From assembly GCF_947500975.1 (NCBI RefSeq), contig NZ_CANMUE010000002.1:1-64000 (forward strand): 64,000 bases of DNA. Reading direction: 5' to 3'. This stretch comes from an uncultured Polaribacter sp. Lineage in GTDB: Bacteria; Bacteroidota; Bacteroidia; Flavobacteriales; Flavobacteriaceae. A model generated the notes under the pieces. The model saw only the letters and a program-made list of their open reading frames with translations, had not been told where the DNA came from and did not search any database. The position numbers were made by a program, and so were the translations under genes. This document shows positions 10,153 through 19,819 of this stretch, in pieces (position 1 is the stretch's first letter; each line of letters begins with the position of its first letter).

Positions 10153-11469
10153 ATGAGGAAAGGAATGTTTTTTTTATTAACTTTTTTTACTCTTTGTAAA
10201 ATGCAAGGACAAGTTCAATATAATCTTAAATTTAGCTTTAGTATAGATTATAGTAATGATACTTGTGGGCATTACCCAAACGAAACAGATGACGGTGAAT
10301 TTGTATATGTAATTATTTATAATGAAGCAGATATTGAAATTAATACTTTAGAAGTAGAATATTATGATGTAAAAGAAAATAATAATGTAGATTCTTTTTC
10401 TTCTGAAATAATTACTTTAAGCGAAAGACCTTATAGAATAGAAATAAATTATATTAATGATGTTGGAGGAGTATCTGGTTTTGATTTTTGTAATAGTGGA
10501 TATAGTGATGTTTTTTATAATGATTTACTTTTTAATCATGGAAATTTTCATGACTATGATTCTAAAACAATTAATCACCCTAATGGTGTTCGTACGTTTA
10601 TTGATGCCACAATAAGCCCTATTATTGAGACTCCTAATGATAGCAATATTTGCCCAAACGAAATAATTTATTCTGACATAGAAGATTCAGAATTTATAAA
10701 TGGATTAACATGGTATTTTTTTAATGATAATAATAATTGGGAGCAGTTAGAAAATTATAGTAATTATTATCCTCTAAAATATTCTGTAGAAGATATAATT
10801 GGAAACGATTATTTATCAAGAACAGGTTCAAATGCAATAAAATTAAAATATAAATATCAATACAATTCTTCATCTGAAATACTAGAATCTGATATTGTAA
10901 TTATAAATATTGAAACCTGCTCTCCGAAAATTCTATCGTTCACTCCAACTGACACCCAATGTTCCTATAGCAGTGATGGTGGTTTTACAACAACTTTTGA
11001 TAGAGCACTTAATGCAGGAGAGGAATTGATAATGACATTGTGGAAAATAGAAGGGGTAAGTCAAATATTAATTGATCAAACTGATCCAGGAGAAGTAACC
11101 TCTTTAGGTGCTGGAAATACCTATAATTGGCCTATTTCACAAGCTTCTGGAAACTATTTAGTAAAATACCAAACAAAAACAGGGAGTACATTTTCTAGTT
11201 TAGAAACCTCTAGGCAGTTTACCATTGATAATCCATTACCAATAACATTTTCTGCCACAAAATTAAATGATGTGTATTGTAATGGAGGAAGTGATGGAGT
11301 TATACAACTAAATGCTTCAGGAGGTGTAGGTGGTTTTAAATATGAGTTGAATAATACTAATATTTGGTTGCCTTTTTCTGCAGCAAATACACACAGTATA
11401 ACAGGGCTACCAAAAGGAACCAAAAAAATAAAAGTACAAGATGCAAATGGTTGTACGGAAAAAGAATAA
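10153..11469 (+). CDS. Secreted protein with partial C-terminal SprB-like repeat (paralog 2)
   Basis: Likely ATG at 10153 (MRKGMFFLLTFFTLCKMQGQ); 196-bp block identical to paralog 1. Confidence 0.65.
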   Translation: MRKGMFFLLTFFTLCKMQGQVQYNLKFSFSIDYSNDTCGHYPNETDDGEFVYVIIYNEADIEINTLEVEYYDVKENNNVDSFSSEIITLSERPYRIEINYINDVGGVSGFDFCNSGYSDVFYNDLLFNHGNFHDYDSKTINHPNGVRTFIDATISPIIETPNDSNICPNEIIYSDIEDSEFINGLTWYFFNDNNNWEQLENYSNYYPLKYSVEDIIGNDYLSRTGSNAIKLKYKYQYNSSSEILESDIVIINIETCSPKILSFTPTDTQCSYSSDGGFTTTFDRALNAGEELIMTLWKIEGVSQILIDQTDPGEVTSLGAGNTYNWPISQASGNYLVKYQTKTGSTFSSLETSRQFTIDNPLPITFSATKLNDVYCNGGSDGVIQLNASGGVGGFKYELNNTNIWLPFSAANTHSITGLPKGTKKIKVQDANGCTEKE

Positions 11470-11473
11470 AATT

Positions 11474-14400
11474 ATGAGAAAAAGAATACTTTTTATATGC
11501 TTTTTTGCTATATCTTTTTTAGTTAAAGCGCAAACAGATAAAGTAATTACAATTGAAATTACAGAGCCTGAAGCTTTAACTTTAACACTAATTAATAAAA
11601 ATAACCCATCAGCTTTTGCAGGTGTAGATGGTTCTATTACAATTCAAATAGATGGTGGTACTGCAGCTAGTGATGATAGTTATACGGTAGAATGGAGAAA
11701 TAGTTCTAATACACTATTAACAACAACTGAAGCAGAAGTTTATGGTTCGGGTTATAGAACTACTTTAGATACTATTGGTGATGGCGCTTATACAGTTACC
11801 GTATTTGATAATGCATACGGATCTTCAAATTCTTCTAATAATGCGGGTTGTAGTATTCAAAATAGTTATACATTAACTCAGCCAGATGAGTTAACTGTAT
11901 CTATAAGTCAAGAAGCTATAAATCAAATAAGATGTAATGGAGGTACAAGTATTTTAACTGCAAATCCGGATGGTGGTATAAGTCCTTATAAGTATAAATG
12001 GTATAAAATATTGAATGGAAATAGTACTTTACTTACCCCAACCACACAAACTATTTCTAATTTAAGTGCTGGGCTTTATAAAGTAGAAGTAATAGATAAT
12101 GATGGTAACGGTATTACTAAAGAATCTTCTAAACTTATAACTGAACCTACCCAATTAGCATTTTCTAGTTCTAAAACAAATGCATTGTGCAAAGGGGAAG
12201 CTTCGGGAGCAATTGATATTACAGTTAGTGGAGGTACTCCTCCGTATGATTATTTGTGGAGTAATGGAGCAACCGCACAAGATATTTCTGGTCTAAATTC
12301 AGGGGTTTATTCTTTAAATATAAAAGATGGAAATGGATGTATATTAAACACATCAGGGATAACAATAACAGAGCCTCAGAATGCACTTTCAATAACTACG
12401 GATAACTCTCAAAATGTATCTAGTAATAGTGGTAATGATGGCGCTATTGCTATTACGGTTTCGGGAGGTACACAGCCATATTCATACCAATGGGTAAAAG
12501 ATGGTGTTAATGGTACTTTTTCTACTAATCAAGATTTATCTAATCTTTCTAAAGGGGTTTATACAGTAACCATAAGAGATAATAATGGATGTGAAATTGT
12601 TAAAATATATACAATTACGGAGCCTTTACCTTTAACTGTAGAGCTTGAAATTACAAATGAAATCTCTTGTTTTAATGCTTCAAACGGTAAAGTAACTGCC
12701 ACGGGATCTGGTGGTGCACAAATTTTAAATGTTGGTTACACATACCAATGGTTTAAAGAAACTGGAGGTGTTTTTACAAGTACAGTTGGTAATTCAAATT
12801 CAATCACAAGTCTTGAAAAAGGTAATTATAAAGTTGTAATTACAGATGATAATGGAAATCAAGCAGAAGATACAATCACCCTTTTAGAACCTAGTCAATT
12901 AAGTTTTTCTTCTTTAACAAGACAAGATGTACTATGTAAAGGTGAAGCAAGCGGTAGTATTATTGTCTCTGTATCTGGCGGAACACCAAATTATACATTT
13001 AGTTGGACTGATAGTAGCGGCTCTGAAATTTCTACAAATCAAAATATTAGTAATCTAATTGCTGGCACTTATCATTTAGAAGTAAGAGATAGTAGAAACT
13101 GTGTTATAACACAAGGGGTTACAATAACAGAGCCTAGTAATACACTCCAATTAACGTTAGATTCAAAAACAAACCCTACAGTATTTCAATCTACAGATGG
13201 TAGCATAAACATTACAATAATAGGTGGTAGTAGTCCTTATACTTATGAATGGAAAGATAGTTTAAATAATATTGTTGGAACTACAGAAGATATTTCTGGA
13301 ATTGGTGGAGGTACGTATACTGTTACCGTTAAAGATGCAAACTTTAATTCAACAACAGGTAATTCAGGATGTACTGTAAATGAAACTATTACATTAGTAG
13401 AACCAGCATTATTAAAGATTGATAAAATAGATGAAACAAATTCTATTTCTTGTTTTGGAGATAGCAACGGAGCTTTAAAGGCTAATGTTTCTGGTGGAAT
13501 TGCACCTTACACTTATGAATGGTTTATAATTGAAGAAGACGGTACAAGTACTTCTTTAAATTTAACTGACCAACAAATTTCTAACCTACCAGAAGGCAAG
13601 TATCAAGTAAAAGTAACCGACGCCAATCTTATTTCTATAACAGGCAATAAAGATTTAATTGCACCAGAAGTATTAAGTGTTGCGCCAATTAACATTACAC
13701 ATGTTTTATGTAATGGAGATAGCACTGGAGCAATTGATATTACTGTAAATGGAGGAACTGCTCCTTATACTTATTTTTGGAACTATGGAGGGGTAATGAC
13801 TCAAGACATATCAGGCTTACCTTCTGGAACGTATAGCGTTACTATTACAGATGATAATGGTTGTGAAATTGTTCAAAATGATATTATAGTAAATCAACCA
13901 TTAGCTCCGTTAAGTATAGACAATTCAACAGTAACACCTTTAAGTGGATTTGAAACAAACGATGGTAAAATTGAAGTTTCTGTTCTAGGTGGAACCGCAC
14001 CATATACTTACTCTTGGGTAAAAGTAGGAACAACTACAGAGCTTTCAACAAGTTCTGAAGTAACAGGATTAGCTATTGGTAATTATCAAGTAACAATTAC
14101 AGATAACAATTTGTGTAAACTTACTCAAGTCTTTGAAGTTACACAGCCAGATAAATTAGTGGTAGAAATTGAACAAACCTTATTAAATTTATGTTTTAAT
14201 GATTCTTTAGCAACTATTAAAGCTAATACAACAGGAGGCGTATTAGACTACTCTTACCTATGGTACAATATGAATGATACCTCTGTATCTATAGGGACCA
14301 ATAAGGAACTAGCAAATATTATGGCTGGTACTTATGGGGTAACTATAACCGATGCAAATGGTAATGAAGCTTCAGATACTATTACTATAAATCAACCAGA

Positions 14401-17400
14401 CCAATTAACGGTTAATAATACAATAACTCATGTTTTATGCTTTGGCGAACAAACAGGAGCAATTGATATTACTGTAAATGGTGGCACTATTGCAAATGCT
14501 TACAAATATATTTGGAGTAATGGAGCAACTACTGAAGATATTTCTGGCTTATCTTCAGGAACTTATAGTGTAACTATTACAGATGATAATAATTGTAGTG
14601 TTACAGAAACTTATATAATTACACAACCAAACGCTCAATTACAAATTTCAAATACAATAATAACAGCACCTTTAGGTTTTGGCTTATCAAACGGAAGTAT
14701 TTCAATTACTATGCAAGAAGGTACACCCGGGTATAGTTATACTTGGTTTAATAGCTCAAATACAGAACTAACAGAAACTACTAATACATTAAACAATATA
14801 GAGGTAGGAAACTATTCAGTTAGAGTTACAGATGCAAATAATTGTATTTTAGAACAACAATTTACTGTTGAACAACCACCATTATTAGAAGTTTCTATAA
14901 CAAATGACCCTATTAACTGTAAAGGGGAAACAGGAACGTTAATAGCTGAAGCTTATGGAGGTTTATTATTAAATAATGAATCTTACAACTATCAATGGTA
15001 TGATAGCAACTTTACTCCTTTAAGTGATTCAGCCACATTATCAGATGCTTTTGCAGGAAATTATTATGTAATTGTTACCGATAGTAATGGTATAACAGTA
15101 CAAGATGAATTTGATTTAACAGAACCAGATGAATTAGAAATTACCAATACTATAGAAACAAACGTTTTATGTTATGGAGAACAAACTGGAGCAATAGATA
15201 TTACTGTAAATGGAGGTACAGGAACTTATACTTATAGTTGGAGTAATGCAGCTACTACCCAAGATATTAATGAACTAAGCTCAGGAGAATATACTGTTAC
15301 AATTATTGATGAAAATAATTGTACTATTTCAGAAACATATACAATTACGCAACCCGTATTATATGATATTTCAAGTGTATCATTAATGAGACCAACAGGA
15401 AATAACTTAGATGGAAGTATCTCTATAGAAGTTACAGGAGGAGAAGCTCCATTTACATATCAATGGTATAATAGTTCAGGAGTATTAGTAAATGAAACAA
15501 CAAACAGTACTTCAAATACTAATGTTCTTAATAATCTAGAACCAGAAACCTATACCATAATTATAACTGATAATATTGGGTGTGTACATGAAGAAACCTA
15601 TAATCTAGCAAACCCTGGTGAGTTAATTACAGATATTGAACAAACTCAAGAAATTAGTTGTTTTGGAGGAAGCGATGGTCAATTAATGGCAAATAGTATT
15701 GGAGGTTCAGGAGGAAATCAATATACTTGGTATAATGCAGATACTAATATGATAGTTGGTACAGACAGTGATTTTCTATCAAATATTCCTGTGGGGTCTT
15801 ATTATGTAATTGTAAGTAATGCTGATGGTATACAAGAACAAAGTTCAATATTAACTATTACACAACCAGACATTGTTCAAGTTACCTCTACCTCTCAAAA
15901 CGTATCATGTTATCAAGAAGATAATGGTACTATTTTATTACAGGCTACTGGGGGAACAAATGTGTTTGAATATCGCATGCGTTTAAATTCAAACTCATAT
16001 AGTAATTGGTTATCTTTTACAGAAAACTCAATTCTTATTGAAAATTTAATCAGTGGAAATTATGAATTACAAGTCCGAGATTCCAATCAATGTAATTTTG
16101 AAATAAATGGAAATATACAAACTATAGCCATTACTATTACCCAACCCAACCTTCTAGAAATAGAAACTAACACTGTAAATGATGCAACAGGTTTTGGCTT
16201 ATCAAACGGATCTGTTGAAGTATCAATAATAGGAGGAACATTACCTTATGCCATTTCTTGGAGAGATGCTAATGGGGTTCAACAATCTTCTACAACAGAT
16301 ATACTTTCTAATATACCGGCAGGTACATATACAGTTGATATTACAGATGCTCAAGGATGTACAATTGCAGATACATATACTATAACAGAACCTGATTTAT
16401 TAGAAGTTACGGTAGATACTCAAAATATTATTCTTTGTAACGGAGATCAAGATGGTAGTATAATAGCTTCAGTAACCGGTGGTGTTCCGTTTACAAGTGG
16501 AAGTTCATACTTATATAATTGGTTTGAACAAGGAAATACAACACCTTTAGGTACAAATGTTATTTTAGAAGACTTAGTGGCAGGAACCTATTTTGTGATT
16601 GTAGAAGATCAAAATGGAAATACCGCTCAAAGTAATGCCTTTGAATTAACCCAGCCAGAGGTGTTAATAGCTACTTTAGATGGAAACTATATAAATTGTG
16701 GTACAGATAATGACTGGACGATAAGTACACAAGTTTCAGGCGGGACACCACCTTATTCTTATAGTTGGAATACTGGTGATAACACTTCAGAAATTGTAAA
16801 CGTAAAACCTGGTAATTATTTGGTAATTATAACAGATGCGTTTGGATGTGAAATTATTGAAACTTATAATGTAGATGTTCCCGAAGTTTTAAATGTTGAT
16901 GCCAATATAACTCAAGTTAATTGTGCAGATGCTTGCGAAGGAGTTATAGATTTAAATATTACAGGAGGTGTTGCACCATATACTATCAATTGGGAAACAG
17001 GAGATACAACAAACTCTATTAGCAACATTTGTCCAGGTGATTATAGGGTAAGTGTTGTGGATCAACAAGAGTGTGAAGTTATATTAAACTTAACTATTGA
17101 GAACCCTGAAGTTATTACATTAGATTTAGGAGAAGACAGAACTTTATGTAATGGACAATCTCATGATTTAGATATTAGTATCGATGATCCTAACGCAACC
17201 TATCTATGGACATCAAATAACGGTTTTACAAGTAGTTCTCCTTCTATTTCTTTAACTGAAGCAGGTATTTATACTGCAACAGTAACAACTGTTTTGGGTT
17301 GTACAGGTACAGATAGTATAGAAATAGTACAATCTAATGTAGGTATAAACTCCCAGTTTTTAATTACAACACAGGCTTTTGCTGAAGAAGATATTCTTCT

Positions 17401-17878
17401 AATCAATACCAGTAATCCAATAAGTACCAATGTACAATGGATTTTACCAAATGAGGCACAAATAATTGAAGAGAATAATGAAACCATAACACTACGTTTT
17501 GATATTCCAGGCGCTTATGAAATTACTTTACGCTCTTTTCAAGGTAATTGTTTTCAAGATTATACAAAACCAGTTATTGTAGAAGAAGCTAGAGATTTAC
17601 CAGACATTGGTGATGCAGATACACCTTTTATTATCGATTTTGTTACCTATCCAAATCCAACTACAGGCGAGTTTGAAGTAAATATTACATTACTAGAAGA
17701 AGCTTCAATTTCCTTACGCTTGTTTAGTTTAGTTTCCAATGTACCTTTAGATGATAGATATGCGCATAGTGCTAGTGAGTATAATTTAAAATATAATGTC
17801 AGTTTATCAACTGGTATTTATTTCTTATTATTAGAAACCGCAAAAGGAAATGAAATTCGTAAAATTATTATCGAATGA
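11474..17878 (+). CDS. Giant SprB-repeat-containing surface protein with T9SS type A C-terminal sorting domain
   Basis: Likely ATG at 11474; ~20 repeats of 'LCNGDSTGAIDITVNGGTAPYTYFWN...GLPSGTYSVTITDDNGC' type; C-terminus 'DFVTYPNPTTGEFEVNI...STGIYFLLLETAKGNEIRKIIIE'. Confidence 0.9.
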   Translation: MRKRILFICFFAISFLVKAQTDKVITIEITEPEALTLTLINKNNPSAFAGVDGSITIQIDGGTAASDDSYTVEWRNSSNTLLTTTEAEVYGSGYRTTLDTIGDGAYTVTVFDNAYGSSNSSNNAGCSIQNSYTLTQPDELTVSISQEAINQIRCNGGTSILTANPDGGISPYKYKWYKILNGNSTLLTPTTQTISNLSAGLYKVEVIDNDGNGITKESSKLITEPTQLAFSSSKTNALCKGEASGAIDITVSGGTPPYDYLWSNGATAQDISGLNSGVYSLNIKDGNGCILNTSGITITEPQNALSITTDNSQNVSSNSGNDGAIAITVSGGTQPYSYQWVKDGVNGTFSTNQDLSNLSKGVYTVTIRDNNGCEIVKIYTITEPLPLTVELEITNEISCFNASNGKVTATGSGGAQILNVGYTYQWFKETGGVFTSTVGNSNSITSLEKGNYKVVITDDNGNQAEDTITLLEPSQLSFSSLTRQDVLCKGEASGSIIVSVSGGTPNYTFSWTDSSGSEISTNQNISNLIAGTYHLEVRDSRNCVITQGVTITEPSNTLQLTLDSKTNPTVFQSTDGSINITIIGGSSPYTYEWKDSLNNIVGTTEDISGIGGGTYTVTVKDANFNSTTGNSGCTVNETITLVEPALLKIDKIDETNSISCFGDSNGALKANVSGGIAPYTYEWFIIEEDGTSTSLNLTDQQISNLPEGKYQVKVTDANLISITGNKDLIAPEVLSVAPINITHVLCNGDSTGAIDITVNGGTAPYTYFWNYGGVMTQDISGLPSGTYSVTITDDNGCEIVQNDIIVNQPLAPLSIDNSTVTPLSGFETNDGKIEVSVLGGTAPYTYSWVKVGTTTELSTSSEVTGLAIGNYQVTITDNNLCKLTQVFEVTQPDKLVVEIEQTLLNLCFNDSLATIKANTTGGVLDYSYLWYNMNDTSVSIGTNKELANIMAGTYGVTITDANGNEASDTITINQPDQLTVNNTITHVLCFGEQTGAIDITVNGGTIANAYKYIWSNGATTEDISGLSSGTYSVTITDDNNCSVTETYIITQPNAQLQISNTIITAPLGFGLSNGSISITMQEGTPGYSYTWFNSSNTELTETTNTLNNIEVGNYSVRVTDANNCILEQQFTVEQPPLLEVSITNDPINCKGETGTLIAEAYGGLLLNNESYNYQWYDSNFTPLSDSATLSDAFAGNYYVIVTDSNGITVQDEFDLTEPDELEITNTIETNVLCYGEQTGAIDITVNGGTGTYTYSWSNAATTQDINELSSGEYTVTIIDENNCTISETYTITQPVLYDISSVSLMRPTGNNLDGSISIEVTGGEAPFTYQWYNSSGVLVNETTNSTSNTNVLNNLEPETYTIIITDNIGCVHEETYNLANPGELITDIEQTQEISCFGGSDGQLMANSIGGSGGNQYTWYNADTNMIVGTDSDFLSNIPVGSYYVIVSNADGIQEQSSILTITQPDIVQVTSTSQNVSCYQEDNGTILLQATGGTNVFEYRMRLNSNSYSNWLSFTENSILIENLISGNYELQVRDSNQCNFEINGNIQTIAITITQPNLLEIETNTVNDATGFGLSNGSVEVSIIGGTLPYAISWRDANGVQQSSTTDILSNIPAGTYTVDITDAQGCTIADTYTITEPDLLEVTVDTQNIILCNGDQDGSIIASVTGGVPFTSGSSYLYNWFEQGNTTPLGTNVILEDLVAGTYFVIVEDQNGNTAQSNAFELTQPEVLIATLDGNYINCGTDNDWTISTQVSGGTPPYSYSWNTGDNTSEIVNVKPGNYLVIITDAFGCEIIETYNVDVPEVLNVDANITQVNCADACEGVIDLNITGGVAPYTINWETGDTTNSISNICPGDYRVSVVDQQECEVILNLTIENPEVITLDLGEDRTLCNGQSHDLDISIDDPNATYLWTSNNGFTSSSPSISLTEAGIYTATVTTVLGCTGTDSIEIVQSNVGINSQFLITTQAFAEEDILLINTSNPISTNVQWILPNEAQIIEENNETITLRFDIPGAYEITLRSFQGNCFQDYTKPVIVEEARDLPDIGDADTPFIIDFVTYPNPTTGEFEVNITLLEEASISLRLFSLVSNVPLDDRYAHSASEYNLKYNVSLSTGIYFLLLETAKGNEIRKIIIE

Positions 17879-19311
17879 GAAAATTAGTCTATAGTCTACA
17901 GTTTACAGTTTACAGTACGCAGTTTACAGTATGGAAATCCTATTGGAGAAAACTGCCCACTTTCCACTGCCTACTGCTTACTGTATACTGCCTACTAATA
18001 ATAAGCTGTTCGGAAAGTAGAGAACAAGCGATACCTGTTATTACTGATTTTGAGATTCAAGTAGTTGATAACGATTATTCAGTACCAGTTCAGGTAAGAA
18101 TTACCAATACTACAGAAGGTGCCGATACTTATAATTGGGCATTTACTGGAGCCAGTCCAACAAGTTCTACAGATAGAAATCCAGGAACAATAACCTATAC
18201 AGAAGCAGGAGATTATACCATTCGTTTAGATGCTTCAAACCAAGATGAAAGCACAGATTCAAAAGAAATTACGATTTCTATTGATGCAGAAGTTGTTATT
18301 GGTTTTACTAAAGAAATTTTAGTAGATAATTTTCCTCCTATGGAAGTTGCTTTAACCAATACTACTATTGGAGCAGATAACTATAGTTGGACGTTTCAAA
18401 ATGGATCACCTACTTCATCAACCAATCAACATCCAAACAATGTTATCTTTAACGACCCCGGTGAACATACTATTACTTTAGAAGTCAGTAATGGATTGGA
18501 AACGTATCAAACAGAGCAAACCGTTACTGTTGCACCACATTTGGTTGCGGCTTTTGATTATGAAGTTGCTTTTGAAGATGATGACTTTCAAGCACCAGTT
18601 ACGTTAACTATGATAAACAACAGCATTAGTGCAACCGATTATACATGGACATTTACTGGAGGAACACCTAGCACGAGTACAGAAGAAAATCCAACGGTTA
18701 CTTTTAATTCAGCAGGAACATATACATTAGAATTAGAAGCTACAAACGGAAAAGAAACACTATCTACTTCTCAAAATATAACTGTAGTAGTCAATACTAA
18801 TATTAGAACATTTCAAGACATACAGCTAGGAATCAATACAGCACATAACAATAATACCATTGGTACTTTTTTTTCAACAACAACGCGTAAGGTTTATAAA
18901 AAAGAAGATGTAACAGCAGATAATGGTGCTGCTATTGATATTGCTTTTTTTGGATTGAATCAAAGTTTCACTTTTAACAAATTTGTATCTCCAGACGAAG
19001 TACAAACACTCACTTTTGATGCCATTCCAAACGCAACATATACCAAGTTTATTAATTTGCAAGAATCTTGTGGTTGTCCCGCTTCTATGAGCCTAGCAGA
19101 ATTTGATGCTATGACAGACGATACACTTTTAGAGGCATTAACCATTACTGAAACCACAGAAGGCTTACAAGATTTTGATAATACAATAGTTCCAAGAATT
19201 GTATTATTTGAAACTCAAGATGGACGTAAAGGAGCAATTAAAATTAAAAATTTTGTAGTTGACGGTGATAATTCGTATATAGTAATTGATATTAAGGTGA
19301 TGAAGCAGTAG
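17875..19311 (+). CDS. PKD-domain lipoprotein
   Basis: Lipobox LLIISC; three PKD-like segments ('YNWAFTGASPTSSTDRNPGTITYTEAGDYTIRLDASN'). Confidence 0.8.
   Translation: MRKLVYSLQFTVYSTQFTVWKSYWRKLPTFHCLLLTVYCLLIISCSESREQAIPVITDFEIQVVDNDYSVPVQVRITNTTEGADTYNWAFTGASPTSSTDRNPGTITYTEAGDYTIRLDASNQDESTDSKEITISIDAEVVIGFTKEILVDNFPPMEVALTNTTIGADNYSWTFQNGSPTSSTNQHPNNVIFNDPGEHTITLEVSNGLETYQTEQTVTVAPHLVAAFDYEVAFEDDDFQAPVTLTMINNSISATDYTWTFTGGTPSTSTEENPTVTFNSAGTYTLELEATNGKETLSTSQNITVVVNTNIRTFQDIQLGINTAHNNNTIGTFFSTTTRKVYKKEDVTADNGAAIDIAFFGLNQSFTFNKFVSPDEVQTLTFDAIPNATYTKFINLQESCGCPASMSLAEFDAMTDDTLLEALTITETTEGLQDFDNTIVPRIVLFETQDGRKGAIKIKNFVVDGDNSYIVIDIKVMKQ
17886..17996. repeat. Heptanucleotide inverted-repeat element, locus C (in CDS, signal peptide)
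   Basis: tagtcta|cagttta|cagttta|cagtacg|cagttta|cagtatg ... actgccc|actttcc|actgcct|actgctt|actgtat|actgcct|actaata. Confidence 0.85.
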
Positions 19312-19450
19312 GGGAAGTAGGTAGTAAAGCAGTATGCCAGTAGAGCAGTAAAAGCAGTAGGCAGTACTCAGTAAAAAAGTAAGCAGTAAAAGAGTAGGCA
19401 GTAAAAGAGTAGGCAGTGAAACAGTGAAAAAGTAGGCAGTAAAAAAAGAG
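19302..19450. repeat. Heptanucleotide-derived direct repeat cluster, locus D (noncoding, upstream of four-helix-bundle gene)
   Basis: Many CAGTAGG/CAGTAAA units, including near-repeats of gtaggcagtaaaaga. Confidence 0.8.
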
Positions 19451-19453
19451 TAA

Positions 19454-19819
19454 ATGGATTTTAAAAGTTTAAAAGCATATCAGAAAGCATTTAAATTGGC
19501 GATGAAGATATTTGAAATATCAAAATCGTTTCCAAAAGAAGAACGCTATGCTCTTATAGATCAAATGAGAAGAAGTTCTCGTTCTGTTTGTGCAAATATT
19601 GCTGAAGGATATAGAAAACGTTTGTATCCTAAACATTTTATAGCTAAGTTGTCTGATGCTGATATGGAAAATAGTGAAACAAGTGTTTGGATAGATTTTG
19701 CATTAGCTTGTAAATATATAAATCAAACAATACATAGCGATTTAATAAAAGAATCCACAGAAATTGGAAAATTACTTGGATACATGATTCAAAATCCTGA
19801 AAAATTTAGCAATAAATGA
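19454..19819 (+). CDS. Four-helix-bundle protein, S23 / 23S rRNA-IVP family (bAvd-like)
   Basis: MDFKSLKAYQKAFKLAMKIFEISKSFPKEERYALIDQMRRSSRSVCANIAEGY is the hallmark N-terminus of the family. Confidence 0.9.
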   Translation: MDFKSLKAYQKAFKLAMKIFEISKSFPKEERYALIDQMRRSSRSVCANIAEGYRKRLYPKHFIAKLSDADMENSETSVWIDFALACKYINQTIHSDLIKESTEIGKLLGYMIQNPEKFSNK

